DNA of 64,000 nt from positions 62,001 through 126,000 of the forward strand of contig JAPOPM010000223.1 of assembly GCA_026712905.1 (NCBI GenBank), read 5' to 3'. The DNA is from Deltaproteobacteria bacterium (GTDB lineage: Bacteria > Desulfobacterota > Binatia > UBA9968 > JAJDTQ01). The notes beneath the pieces are model-generated. The model was not told the DNA's origin, searched no databases, and saw only the letters and a list, made by a program, of their open reading frames with translations. Of the stretch, positions 23,976-36,469 are shown piece by piece. Numbering within the stretch: position 1 is the first letter of the stretch; each line of letters starts with the position of its first letter. The translations under genes and the position numbers were made by a program.

Positions 23976-25250
23976 TCAACCGTCCGGCACCGCGTCCGCG
24001 CGTGGCAGCGACCTTCCCAGCACCGTCCACAACCCGAACACCAGCGGCGGCGCCGCCAGGCCCATGAACACCGGGTAGAAGCCGAAGGCGTCCAGACCGG
24101 CGGTGACGACCATCGGGCCCAGGAACAGTCCCACGTCCCCCACCGCGCGGTGCAGCGCCATGGCCTGCCCGCGCATGGCCGACGGGAACAGCGACAGGAT
24201 CCCCACCTGGCCCGCGAGGTTCACCATGCCGGCGCCGGCACCCACGGCGGTGTGCACGACCAGGAGCGACCAGAAGTCCGTCGTCCACGGTACCAGCGCG
24301 TAGCCTGCCGCCGAGATAAAGAAACCGGTGGCGAGACACGCGCCGACCCCCGAGCGGTCGGTCCAGAGTCCGCCGAAGAAGCGACCGTTCACGTTGCCGA
24401 GCTGGCTGATGCCGCGCATGATGCCGTAGGAGCTGAGCGACAGGCCCAGGGAGTCGGTGGCGTAGAACGCCAGCGCCAGCGCGCGCGCCGGCTGGTAGAA
24501 CAGGGAGAAGAAGCTCGCGGCGCACAGCAGCCCCGCGCCGGGCGTGCACAGGATCTCGCGGATCACCCGCCCGTGCAGCGACCCTTCCCGGCCTTTGGGT
24601 TTCTTCTCCCGCGGCGTGAGCCGCACCAGCAGCAGCGGCAGCCACAGAACGAAGCCCGCCCCCACGGCGAACAGCGTGCGGTACCCCAGGTGCTCGGAGA
24701 CGAATCCGCCGAGGGCGATGCCTACCATGGGACCCGAGGCCAGGAAGAGGCTCAGGATTCCCAGGGCGCGGCCTCGCCGGCCCGCCCAGCATCGGCTTCC
24801 GCCCCCACCAGCCCTTGGCCGGCTCAGGATTCCCAGGGCGCGGCCTCGCCGGCCCGCCTGTGCCCCCTCGAACACGATCTGCCGGAGCGCGATCTGCACC
24901 CATGCGACGCCGGCGCCTATGAAGAAGAACGCCGCGGTGACGGGGTAGGCGCCGGGGAACAGCGCGCAAGCCAGCAGAGCCAGACCGGTGAACGTGACCC
25001 CCAGCGCAAGTATCGTCTGCGGGCGAACCCCCCGCCCGGCCACGACGATGGCCGCGGCGTCAAAGGTGAACCGGCCGATGGCCCGCACTCCCAGGGGGAG
25101 CCCGCTGACAAAGTACGAAGAGCCCAGGCTCTTCATGTAGAGCGGCACGTAAGTGACCGCCGCGCTCATGGAACTGGAGACACAGGCGCCCGCCAGGTAG
25201 TTGAGCCGGCGCGCCCAACGCTCGCTGTTTCGGGAGTCGGTGGGTTCCAC
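23976..25250 (-). CDS. MFS transporter with internal 24-residue duplication
   Basis: A 424-residue major facilitator with about twelve hydrophobic segments. Conserved cytoplasmic loop sequences include the GRRGRALGIL motif before helix 5 and GGLWTDRSG in the second half. That loop motif is present twice because of a 72-base in-frame insertion (38-bp direct repeats at 24749 and 24821); without it the protein would be an ordinary 400 residues. The inserted loop (RPRAGGGGSRCWA plus the second motif) might impair folding. Start: GTG 25250, whose G is the last base of the upstream thioesterase stop. The transported compound is unknown. Confidence 0.88.
   Translation of the reverse strand: MEPTDSRNSERWARRLNYLAGACVSSSMSAAVTYVPLYMKSLGSSYFVSGLPLGVRAIGRFTFDAAAIVVAGRGVRPQTILALGVTFTGLALLACALFPGAYPVTAAFFFIGAGVAWVQIALRQIVFEGAQAGRRGRALGILSRPRAGGGGSRCWAGRRGRALGILSLFLASGPMVGIALGGFVSEHLGYRTLFAVGAGFVLWLPLLLVRLTPREKKPKGREGSLHGRVIREILCTPGAGLLCAASFFSLFYQPARALALAFYATDSLGLSLSSYGIMRGISQLGNVNGRFFGGLWTDRSGVGACLATGFFISAAGYALVPWTTDFWSLLVVHTAVGAGAGMVNLAGQVGILSLFPSAMRGQAMALHRAVGDVGLFLGPMVVTAGLDAFGFYPVFMGLAAPPLVFGLWTVLGRSLPRADAVPDG
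24749..24858. repeat. 38-bp direct repeat inside MFS gene
   Basis: Two identical 38-bp copies (24749-24786 and 24821-24858, beginning GGCTCAGGATTCCCAGGGCG) are offset by 72 bases with a 34-base unique spacer. The offset is a multiple of three, so the MFS frame is kept. A recent slippage or insertion event, or an assembly artefact, would produce this. Confidence 0.9.
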
Positions 25251-25663
25251 TACAGAAACAGTTCCCGGACGGAGGCGGGGATGGCGACCGCGCGCATGGA
25301 CCGGGGTTCCGTCTCGGTCAAGGCGGCCCAGGCGCGGGTCTCGTAGCCCTCCACCGCCGGCTCGCCCTCGCACTCGATGCGGTGCTGCACCACGAACACC
25401 TTCTCGCGCCAGGAGTCCACCCAACTCTCCAGGCGCACCCGCTCTCCGTGGCGGCAGGGACGCAGGTACTTGGAGCCGGTTTCCAGGAGGGGCAGGCCGA
25501 TGACGCCGTGGCGTTCCTCCATGGCACGGTAGGTCAGTCCCACGGAGGCGAACAGCCGTTCCGTGGCGCGGTCGAACCACTTGTAAAAGTTGGGATAGAA
25601 CACGATTCGGGCAGAATCGCAGTCAGCGAACTCCACCCGGCGTTCGGATACGAAGCGTTTCAA
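25250..25663 (-). CDS. acyl-CoA thioesterase, 4-hydroxybenzoyl-CoA thioesterase family
   Basis: A 137-residue hot-dog-fold thioesterase. The active-site segment FADCDSARIVFYPNFYKWFD (residues 12-31) matches the DxDxxGxVxxxxY signature, with Asp16 as likely catalytic residue. No ATG fits: GGAGG lies seven bases before a TTG at 25663, giving the usual family length, while the longest frame adds a proline/arginine-rich leader. It hydrolyses an aromatic or short-chain acyl-CoA. The MFS start overlaps its stop, so thioesterase and transporter are probably co-expressed, for example to release and export an acid. Confidence 0.88.
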   Translation of the reverse strand: MKRFVSERRVEFADCDSARIVFYPNFYKWFDRATERLFASVGLTYRAMEERHGVIGLPLLETGSKYLRPCRHGERVRLESWVDSWREKVFVVQHRIECEGEPAVEGYETRAWAALTETEPRSMRAVAIPASVRELFL

Positions 25664-25792
25664 GGGCCAACCTCCGTCCCGGCGCGGCCCCGCGGGGCAT
25701 CCACGAGCCTCCTGGCGGCGCGCCGAAAAACCCATCTTCAGTTCCGCGACGCGATGGTGTAGATTGGCCGGCCAGGGAACCGGACGCCCTTC

Positions 25793-27421
25793 ATGCGCAG
25801 CCTCCTCATCGCGTTGATGGTCCTTATTATAGTTGCCGCCGCATTGCTAGGTTGGGCGCTCTACAATATCGACACGATCATCACCTGGAACAAGGACCGG
25901 ATCATTGCCGCGGCCGCGCGGCGCACCGGCCGGACCATCGACTTCGACCGCGTGCACGTCACGTTCAGAGGCGGCATCCGCGTCCGCATCCTCGGCCTCG
26001 CCGTGTCCGAAGACCCCGCCCTGGGCTCCGGCCGTTTCTTCGACGCTCCCGAAGTACGGGTCGGGCTCGAGATCCATCCCCTGCGCCGGCAGGTCACCGT
26101 CACCCGCGTCGACACCGCCGGCGCTGTTCTCCACCACCGGGACGGCCGCCGGCACCTGCGCCTGCGGGATCTCAAGCTGGAGGTCGATTCCGACGGTGAC
26201 CGCGCCACCGTACGCACGCTCGACTTCCGCCTGGGCCAGGCGCAAGTTTCCGGGAACGGGGTCATCGAGAGCTTCAACCCCCTGGCGATCGGCTACGACC
26301 TGCGCTCACCCCAACTACAACTGGCCGATCTCCAGCTTCAACCGGACGGGGTCCTGGAAGAGGCCCATGCCAGCGGGCGCCTCACCTGGACCGGAAGTCT
26401 TGCCGGCGGCGCCACTCTGACCGCGTCGCGGGGCAGCCTCCTGGGTCTCGATTACACGGACCTCGCGGCCACGGTCGATGTAGCCCGGCCATGGCTCGTA
26501 CTGGATTCCCTTCGGCTGAAGGCTCTCAACGGTGAGTTGGAAGCCGATGGCCGCATGCAACTCCGGGACGCCCCTTTCCCGTTCGAGGCCGCGTTGCGTG
26601 TGCGCGGCATGGATATCGGCGCCTACCTCGACGGCACCGCCGGCATCCCCCCGGCAAGAGGAACCCTTGAGGCCGACCTGCGCATGGCCGGACAAGGACA
26701 CACCTGGGACGCGGTCAAGTCCACGCTCGCCGGGAATGGAAAGGCCGCGGTTCTCGGCGGCCGGGTGCTGGAGTTCAATCTGGCCGAGCAGGCCCTCGAA
26801 GGCATCACCGGCATCCAGGGTCTGACCGAGCTCTTCAGCCGCGGCCTCAGGGACCGCTATCCGCACATCTTCCAGCGCGGCACCACCGTCCTGGAGCAGC
26901 TCGATGGAGAATTCAAGGCAGAGGGCGGCAAAGTCGCCATCGAGCGCATCACCCTCAAGGCCAAGGACTACGACGTCACCGGCACGGGCTCCGTGGACCT
27001 CGACGGCGTCACCGAGATCGAGGGCGTGCTGACCGTGTCCCAGGGCCTGTCCGCCGACCTGGTGCCTCCCTCCCGGCTCCGCGTCCTCGCCAACGGCCAG
27101 GGCGAGATCGAGCTGCCCTTTTCCGTCGACGGCACATTGCCGGGTGTTCACGTGAGGCCCGGGCCCCAACTGGTCGCGCGCCTGCGTCAGATAGGCGTGC
27201 GCGCACGCCTGGGACGGCTGTTGGACCTCTTCCCTGGAATAAAGACCAGACTGGTGCCGGAGGAAAGCGCCGCGGAATCGCCGGAAACTCGGAAGTCGCC
27301 CAAGGACACTCCCGAAGCAGCGGAGGACAAACAGGAGAAGCCCCGGGCGACGCGGCAACCCGAAGACCCGCTGCAACAGCTCATCGACCGCGGACTCAGG
27401 CTATTCCGCGGCAACGATTGA
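25793..27421 (+). CDS. AsmA family membrane protein
   Basis: A 542-residue protein with one N-terminal membrane anchor (residues 4-24) and a long periplasmic part made of beta-strand repeats. The conserved AsmA C-terminal domain appears around 300-430 (GTLEADLRMAGQG, LEGITGIQGLTELFSRGLRD, LDGEFKAEGGKVAIERITLKA, GTGSVDLDG). AsmA-like proteins bridge inner and outer membranes and influence phospholipid transport and outer-membrane assembly. The tail from about 485 is charged, low-complexity (Glu/Lys/Pro) and ends DRGLRLFRGND. It is monocistronic-looking, divergent from the thioesterase and 61 bases before recD2. Confidence 0.85.
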   Translation: MRSLLIALMVLIIVAAALLGWALYNIDTIITWNKDRIIAAAARRTGRTIDFDRVHVTFRGGIRVRILGLAVSEDPALGSGRFFDAPEVRVGLEIHPLRRQVTVTRVDTAGAVLHHRDGRRHLRLRDLKLEVDSDGDRATVRTLDFRLGQAQVSGNGVIESFNPLAIGYDLRSPQLQLADLQLQPDGVLEEAHASGRLTWTGSLAGGATLTASRGSLLGLDYTDLAATVDVARPWLVLDSLRLKALNGELEADGRMQLRDAPFPFEAALRVRGMDIGAYLDGTAGIPPARGTLEADLRMAGQGHTWDAVKSTLAGNGKAAVLGGRVLEFNLAEQALEGITGIQGLTELFSRGLRDRYPHIFQRGTTVLEQLDGEFKAEGGKVAIERITLKAKDYDVTGTGSVDLDGVTEIEGVLTVSQGLSADLVPPSRLRVLANGQGEIELPFSVDGTLPGVHVRPGPQLVARLRQIGVRARLGRLLDLFPGIKTRLVPEESAAESPETRKSPKDTPEAAEDKQEKPRATRQPEDPLQQLIDRGLRLFRGND

Positions 27422-27482
27422 GCCCGCGAGCGAAACACCTCCCGAGAACGCGAGCAGAGCCGCAAGGTCCGGAAACCACCCT

Positions 27483-29720
27483 ATGTGGGACAAGGCAGTC
27501 AGACAGCCCGCGACCACCACCGAACAGCTCCAGGGGTTCGTCGAGCGGGTCACCTTCCATAGCGAGGACAGCGGCTTTTGCGTCCTGCAGGTGAAGGCCC
27601 GCGGCCAGCGGGACCTGGTGACGGTGGTGGGCAACGCGGGCGCGGTGAACGCGGGCGAGGAGATCGACTGCCAGGGGGGCTGGGTCAACGACGCCACCTA
27701 CGGCCTCCAGTTCCGCGCGGCGGCCCTGAGAGTCATTCCCCCCACCACCCTCGAAGGGGTCGAGAAGTACCTGGGGTCGGGGTTGATCAAGGGCATCGGC
27801 CCGCACTTCGCGCACCAGCTCGTCAAGGAGTTCGGCGCCGAGGTGTTCGACGTCATCGAGCAGGACCCGGACCGGCTGCGCACGCTGGAGGGCATCGGCA
27901 CCAAGCGCCAGGAGCGCGTCGTCGAGGCGTGGCGCGAGCAGAAGGCCATCCGCGAGATCATGGTCTTCCTGCACACCCACGGCATCGGCAACGCGCGCGC
28001 GGCGCGCATCTACCGGGTGTACGGCGACGCCGCCATCGAGCGCATCCGGGAGAACCCCTACCGGCTGGCCCTGGACATCCACGGCATCGGCTTCCTCACC
28101 GCGGACGTCATCGCGCAAAAGCTGGGCATCCCGTCGGACTCGGTGATTCGCATCCGCGCGGCCCTGCACCACGTGCTCTGGGAATTGTCGTCCGAAGGGC
28201 ACTGCGCGGCGGCGCGACCGAACCTGATGGAGCGCACGGTGGAGCTTCTCGAAGTGACGCCCGCGCTGGTGGAAGAGGCCATCGGGCTGGAGGTAGCGGC
28301 GGGAAACCTCGTGGCGGAGCACGTGGGGGGCGAGCCGGCGCTGTTCCTCACCCCGCTCCACCGCGCCGAGGCCGGCGTCGCCGGCCATCTGCAACGGCTT
28401 CTGCGCGGCGCACCGCCCTGGGGCAAGGTCGACGGCGCGCGGGCGATTCCATGGGTGGAGCAGGCCACCGGCCTGAGCCTGTCGGAGTCCCAGCGCCGGG
28501 CGGTGGAGACCGTGCTCGACGGCAAGGTCACCGTGTTGACCGGCGGACCGGGGGTGGGCAAGACCACCATCGTCAACAGCATCCTCAAGCTGGTGGAGGC
28601 ACGACGCGCCCAGGTGCTGCTGTGCGCGCCCACCGGGCGCGCGGCCAAGCGCCTGTCGGAGTCCGCCGGCGCCGAAGCACGCACCATCCACCGCCTGCTG
28701 GAATTCGATCCCAGGCAGATGGGCTTTCGCAAGGATGAAGCCGATCCCCTGGACGTGGAGCTGCTGGTGGTGGACGAGGCGTCCATGGTGGACGTGCTGC
28801 TGATGAACCAGCTCCTCAAGGCCGTGCCCACCCACGCCGCGGTGCTGTTCGTGGGGGACGTGGACCAGCTCCCCTCGGTGGGACCGGGTTCGGTGCTGCA
28901 GGACATCATCGAGTCCGGACAGGTACCCACGGTGCGGCTCACGGAGATCTTCCGGCAGGCGGCATCCTCAAGCATCGTGGTCAACGCCCACCGCATCAAC
29001 GACGGCATGGCCGTCGAAACCCCGGACGGGAGCGGCGAGCTGCAGGACTTCTATTTCATTCCGGCCGAGTCCCCCGAGGAAATCCACGACAAGCTGTTCC
29101 AGGTGGTCACCGAGCGCATACCCAAGCGCTTCGACCTGAGCCCCATCCGGGACATCCAGGTGCTGACCCCCATGAACCGCGGCAGCCTGGGCACGCGCTC
29201 GCTCAACGTGGAGTTGCAGAAGCGACTAAACGCCGGCGCCGAGCCCCAGGTGAGCCGCTTCGGCTGGAGCTACGCGCCGCGGGACAAGGTCATCCAGACC
29301 ATCAACAACTATGACAAGGAAGTCTTCAACGGCGACATCGGGCAGGTGTCGCGGGTCGACCTGGACGAGGGCCAGCTCCACGTCGTCTTCGACGACCGCA
29401 CGGTGCCCTACGATTTCACCGAGCTGGACGAGATCGCCCTGGCCTACGCCACCTCGGTGCACAAGAGCCAGGGCTCCGAGTACCCGGCGGTGGTGATCCC
29501 GCTGGCCATGCAGCACTACCTGCTGCTGCAGCGCAACCTGATCTACACCGCGGTCACACGCGGCAAGCGCCTCGTGGTCATCATCGGCCAGCCCCGCGCC
29601 CTGAGCATGGCGGTAGGGAACGCCCGCGCCACGCGCCGCCTCACGAACCTCGCCGCCCGGCTCGCCGGCAGCGCCGCAGCGCCTTCGGCCCTTTCCCTCT
29701 TCGGGAGCGACCCCGGGTGA
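27483..29720 (+). CDS. recD2: ATP-dependent RecD2-type DNA helicase
   Basis: A 745-residue SF1B helicase. An N-terminal OB-like region and two helix-hairpin-helix-type segments (YLGSGLIKGIGPHFA, LEGIGTKRQERV) precede the Walker A box GGPGVGKTT (about residue 354), the Walker B VVDEASMVD (about 430) and the C-terminal VHKSQGSEYPAVVIPL. This is the long RecD2 form found in bacteria without RecBC. It unwinds 5'-3' and acts in replication-fork and mismatch repair. The extreme C-terminus reads SALSLFG, close to the QLSLF sliding-clamp motif, with Ala for Gln. It follows asmA by 61 bases. Confidence 0.96.
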   Translation: MWDKAVRQPATTTEQLQGFVERVTFHSEDSGFCVLQVKARGQRDLVTVVGNAGAVNAGEEIDCQGGWVNDATYGLQFRAAALRVIPPTTLEGVEKYLGSGLIKGIGPHFAHQLVKEFGAEVFDVIEQDPDRLRTLEGIGTKRQERVVEAWREQKAIREIMVFLHTHGIGNARAARIYRVYGDAAIERIRENPYRLALDIHGIGFLTADVIAQKLGIPSDSVIRIRAALHHVLWELSSEGHCAAARPNLMERTVELLEVTPALVEEAIGLEVAAGNLVAEHVGGEPALFLTPLHRAEAGVAGHLQRLLRGAPPWGKVDGARAIPWVEQATGLSLSESQRRAVETVLDGKVTVLTGGPGVGKTTIVNSILKLVEARRAQVLLCAPTGRAAKRLSESAGAEARTIHRLLEFDPRQMGFRKDEADPLDVELLVVDEASMVDVLLMNQLLKAVPTHAAVLFVGDVDQLPSVGPGSVLQDIIESGQVPTVRLTEIFRQAASSSIVVNAHRINDGMAVETPDGSGELQDFYFIPAESPEEIHDKLFQVVTERIPKRFDLSPIRDIQVLTPMNRGSLGTRSLNVELQKRLNAGAEPQVSRFGWSYAPRDKVIQTINNYDKEVFNGDIGQVSRVDLDEGQLHVVFDDRTVPYDFTELDEIALAYATSVHKSQGSEYPAVVIPLAMQHYLLLQRNLIYTAVTRGKRLVVIIGQPRALSMAVGNARATRRLTNLAARLAGSAAAPSALSLFGSDPG

Positions 29721-29736
29721 GGCGGCAAGGGTGTAT

Positions 29737-29766
29737 TTGACAGTCCGCTCATCTTTCGAGTACAGC
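29737..29766 (+). promoter_or_regulatory. candidate promoter for amidohydrolase
   Basis: A perfect TTGACA (29737-29742) lies just after the recD2 stop, with TACAGC (29761-29766) 18 bases on as a weak -10. Initiation near 29773 would leave about 25 bases to the ATG at 29799. Confidence 0.4.
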
Positions 29767-29798
29767 ACACCGGGACAGCATCACGAGGTGAACCGACC

Positions 29799-31247
29799 AT
29801 GAAAACACTCATTCAGGGCGGCTGGGTGGTGGGTTACGACGGCGGCGGCCACGAGCTCCTGCCCGACGGCGTGGTGGTCTACGAGGATGATCGCATCATT
29901 CACGTGGGTTACGGCTTCGACGGACCGGTGGACCGCACCATCGACGCGCGCGGCCGGTTGATCGGGCCGGGACTCATCAACTGCCACATCCACGCGGGCA
30001 CCAACGCCCGCCACGTCATGCTGAACGACGCCACCAAAACAGACTACCTCGGGATGAACTTCCTGTCCTACGGGGCCATGCGGCGTGGCGCCAAGGGCAT
30101 GGGGCCGCCGCCGCGCGCGGGGGTGGAGGGGAAGTTCGGCGTGTGGGCCGCCATGCGCGGCGGCGCCACCACCATCCTGGACGTGGGTACCCGCGGGACC
30201 ATGATCGACGGCTTTACCGAGATGATCGGTGAGCTGGGTGCGCGCGCCTACCTCGGCGCCGGCTATCGCAGCGCCGCCTACGTGCTCGACGACCAGGGAC
30301 GCATCCAGTGGGACTGGAACGAGGCCAGCGGCGAACAGGGGCTGGCACGGGCCGTGGAATACGCGCAACAGCACGACGGCGCCCACGACGGCCGCATCCG
30401 CGCCATGCTGTACCCCGGGCAACTGGACACCTGCACACCCGAGCTGCTCCAGGCGACGAAGCGCGCCGCAGCCGATCTCGGCATCGGCATCCAGCTCCAC
30501 ACCGCCATGAATCCCCTGGAGTTCCAGTCGACCCTGCGGCAGCGCGGGGTGACGCCGATCCAGTACCTGCACGACCTGGACTTCCTGGGCGAGGAAGTGA
30601 TCCTCGGACACTGCGTGTTTCACAGCCGGCACTCCTGGTGCCACTACCCCTACACCGACGACCTGGCGATGCTGGCGGACAGTGGCGCCTCGGTGGCGCA
30701 CGCCCCCTACAAGTACGCCAAGATGGGCATCGCGCTGGAATCCTTCGACGCGTACCGGCAGCGCGGCATCAACGTGGTGCTGGGGACGGACACCTTCCCG
30801 CAGGACATGGTGCACGAGATGCGTCTGGCGGGCCTCGCCTGCCGCCTGGTGGAAGGAAGCTTCCGCGCCGGCAAGCCCTACGACGTGTACCACGCCGCCA
30901 CCCTGGGTGCCGCCAAGGCCCTGCGCCGCGACGACCTGGGACGGCTGGCGCCGGGCGCCAAGGCCGACATGATCCTCGCGGACCTGCGCCGCACCCACTT
31001 CGGCGCCGTGCGCGATCCCATCAAGTCCCTGGTGGAAGGCGGCAGCGGCAGCGACATCGAAACCATTATCGTGGACGGGGAGACGCTGCTGGAAGGCGGC
31101 CGTCCCACGCGTTTCGATGAAGCCGAATTGCTGACCGAGATCCAGGAAGGCGCCCAGCCGCTGTGGGACTCCGTGCCCGAATGGCGCGCCCTGGGCGAGA
31201 CCATCGACGACGTGGCCCCCATGAGCTACCCGGTGCGGCCGCGTTGA
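29799..31247 (+). CDS. amidohydrolase family protein (metal-dependent, ATZ/TRZ-like)
   Basis: A 482-residue TIM-barrel amidohydrolase of the cytosine-deaminase/chlorohydrolase branch. The metal motif HIH is at residues 63-65 (GLINCHIHAGTN), followed by His in IQLHTAMN, His in VILGHCVFH and Asp in VVLGTDTFPQD, a complete single-metal set. The N-terminal composite beta-sandwich (LIQGGWVVGYDG) and the late GAKADMILADL also match. Such enzymes deaminate or dechlorinate heterocycles or hydrolyse cyclic amides. ATG 29799 has a GAGGTG upstream. A stand-alone promoter suggests independent control from recD2. Confidence 0.92.
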   Translation: MKTLIQGGWVVGYDGGGHELLPDGVVVYEDDRIIHVGYGFDGPVDRTIDARGRLIGPGLINCHIHAGTNARHVMLNDATKTDYLGMNFLSYGAMRRGAKGMGPPPRAGVEGKFGVWAAMRGGATTILDVGTRGTMIDGFTEMIGELGARAYLGAGYRSAAYVLDDQGRIQWDWNEASGEQGLARAVEYAQQHDGAHDGRIRAMLYPGQLDTCTPELLQATKRAAADLGIGIQLHTAMNPLEFQSTLRQRGVTPIQYLHDLDFLGEEVILGHCVFHSRHSWCHYPYTDDLAMLADSGASVAHAPYKYAKMGIALESFDAYRQRGINVVLGTDTFPQDMVHEMRLAGLACRLVEGSFRAGKPYDVYHAATLGAAKALRRDDLGRLAPGAKADMILADLRRTHFGAVRDPIKSLVEGGSGSDIETIIVDGETLLEGGRPTRFDEAELLTEIQEGAQPLWDSVPEWRALGETIDDVAPMSYPVRPR

Positions 31248-31346
31248 ACAGCCGGTTGGACTAGTGTGGTGTCAATCCGACCAGGGACGCCAAGGTCTCG
31301 GGAGCACCTCTTTCAGGCGCCCCGACGGGCGTCCGAGGAGGCCGCG

Positions 31347-32150
31347 GTGCCGACCATCGAGAGACAAGGCGTCACCCTCTACTACGAAACCCACGGCGCG
31401 GGGCGTCCGTTCCTGTTCCTGAGCGAGACCGCGTGCCACTGCGACGTGTGGAAGCTCCACCAGGTGCCCGAGTTCTCCCGCGGCCATCAGGTGATCCTGT
31501 ACGACTATCGCGGCACCGGCCGTTCGACCTGGCCGTCGGGGCCCTACAGCGTCAAGGATTTCGCCGACGACGCGGCGGCGGTCCTGGAACACTTGGACGC
31601 TCGCGACGCGGTCGTATGCGGCCATTCCATGGGTGGCTCGGTGGCCCAGGTCATGGCCCTGGACCATTCCGACCGGGTCTCCGCCCTGATCTGCGCCTCG
31701 GGCCGCGCCTTCAATCCGACGCCGGGCATCCCGCTGCGAATCGCCAAGGAAATGGTGGAGTGGGGCTACAAACAGTACCTGCGCGACCACGGCATCCTCG
31801 TGGGCTTCACCGACGCGTTCGTCAAGCGGTACCCTCACCGGGTGGAAGGCTATCTGGCGGTGCGATTGGCACACCTCAACCCGGTGGAACAGTATTTTCG
31901 CCACGTCATCGCGCGCCAAGCGCACGACGTGAAGGAACGCCTCAAGGAAATCCGCATGCCCACGCTGATCCTGGTGGGGGCGGAGGAGCACAACGTCACC
32001 AGCGACACGTCGTTGCGGCAGGCCGCGGACGAGCTGGCCGCCGGAATTCCGGGAGCGGAATTCGTCGAGCTCGAGGGCGAGAGGCACAGCTATTTCTTCG
32101 TGAACCCCGACGCGGCCCACGCCGCGATCCGGAAGTTCCTGGCCGGTTGA
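31347..32150 (+). CDS. alpha/beta hydrolase
   Basis: A 267-residue alpha/beta-hydrolase fold protein. The nucleophile elbow GHSMGGS is near residue 93, an oxyanion/cap region with YDYRGTGRS lies near 56, an acid candidate is in VGAEEHN, and the late GERHSYFFVNPD carries the histidine. GAGGAGG five bases before GTG 31347 fixes the start; the longer ATG reading has no site. Similar proteins hydrolyse esters, lactones or C-C bonds of ring-cleavage products. A repeat-like TAGTGTGGTG (31262-31271) lies in the gap after the amidohydrolase. The DoxX gene follows by 73 bases. Confidence 0.9.
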   Translation: MPTIERQGVTLYYETHGAGRPFLFLSETACHCDVWKLHQVPEFSRGHQVILYDYRGTGRSTWPSGPYSVKDFADDAAAVLEHLDARDAVVCGHSMGGSVAQVMALDHSDRVSALICASGRAFNPTPGIPLRIAKEMVEWGYKQYLRDHGILVGFTDAFVKRYPHRVEGYLAVRLAHLNPVEQYFRHVIARQAHDVKERLKEIRMPTLILVGAEEHNVTSDTSLRQAADELAAGIPGAEFVELEGERHSYFFVNPDAAHAAIRKFLAG

Positions 32151-32223
32151 CCCGGAAACGGCCGACGCGGCGCCACGCCGCCGCCTTGACGCCGCCATGG
32201 ACGCGGCCCGCGGGAGGACAAGG

Positions 32224-32658
32224 ATGAACGCGATCTTTCAAACGGAACCCAACATGGCCTTCGTCATCCTGCGCCTGGGCCTGGCCGTGACCTTCTTCGC
32301 CCACAGTTCAATGCATCTCATCGGCTGGTTCGGCGGCAGGGGCATCAAGGGACAGACGGGCAACTGGCGCGACAAGTATCACATCCCCGTGTGGATCGGC
32401 GTCATCGGCATCCTCACGGAGGCGCTCAGCGTGCCAGCGTTGATCCTGGGCTTCTTCACCCGCCCGCTGGCCCTCGGCCTGATGATCTTCCTCGCGGTGG
32501 CCACCTGGAAGAGTCACGTGGAGTTCGGTTTCTTCCTGTCCGGCGGCGGCCGCAAGGGCATGGGCATCGAATATTGCCTCGCCCTCTTCCTGATGGCGTT
32601 CGCGCTTCTGGTGGGCGGCGCGGGAGCGCTGTCCATCGACGGGATGCTCGCCCGGTAG
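32224..32658 (+). CDS. DoxX family membrane protein
   Basis: A 144-residue inner-membrane protein with four hydrophobic segments. It starts with MAFVILRLGLAVTFFAHSSMHLIGWFGG-type DoxX features (histidine and glycine after helix 1) and continues WIGVIGILTEALSVPALILGFF and GIEYCLALFLMAFALLVGG. ATG 32224 follows an AGGA site; the frame opens nine codons earlier without one. DoxX proteins are linked to redox and sulfur metabolism or respiratory chains, mostly uncharacterised. It is likely transcribed with the alpha/beta hydrolase. Confidence 0.88.
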   Translation: MNAIFQTEPNMAFVILRLGLAVTFFAHSSMHLIGWFGGRGIKGQTGNWRDKYHIPVWIGVIGILTEALSVPALILGFFTRPLALGLMIFLAVATWKSHVEFGFFLSGGGRKGMGIEYCLALFLMAFALLVGGAGALSIDGMLAR

Positions 32659-32689
32659 TATCGACGTCCGTCGTTTCTCCCGCCGCCCG

Positions 32690-32974
32690 TTACGATGTCC
32701 GTTTCCGCGATCCGGACGCGCTTGAGCGCGGGGTTCGACGGGCACCGGCTCGGGAGGCCGTCGCGGATGCGGCGCGCTTTCTTGTCCGGGGCTTGCCTGC
32801 CGCGCGCCGCCGGGCCAGCAGGGCCGTGACCGTCCTGTAGACCATCCAGCCGACCGCGGCGGCGATCCACACCGGGGCGCTGGCCTGCAGGATCACATCG
32901 CGATCCCGGTAGAGCAGGAAACAGAGCACGGTCCAGCCGAGGCTGAGCCACAGGAGCACGATGGCGGAACGCAT
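32690..32974 (-). CDS. small membrane protein with basic tail (hypothetical)
   Basis: A 94-residue ORF with two predicted membrane helices (IVLLWLSLGWTVLCFLLY and APVWIAAAVGWMVYRTVTAL) followed by a strongly basic Arg/Ala/Ser tail. It lies between the DoxX gene and the molybdenum hydroxylase, downstream of a TAGTGTC fragment and with no clear ribosome-binding site. The clean double-helix pattern supports a real protein, but composition of the tail is what GC-rich noise also gives. Unrecognised. Confidence 0.5.
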   Translation of the reverse strand: MRSAIVLLWLSLGWTVLCFLLYRDRDVILQASAPVWIAAAVGWMVYRTVTALLARRRAAGKPRTRKRAASATASRAGARRTPRSSASGSRKRTS

Positions 32975-33010
32975 GGACTGCTAGTGTCTGGTCAGGCCGG
33001 CGCTCACCGC

Positions 33011-36449
<3,439 letters not shown>

Positions 36450-36469
36450 CTACGCACCCGGCCCAACCG

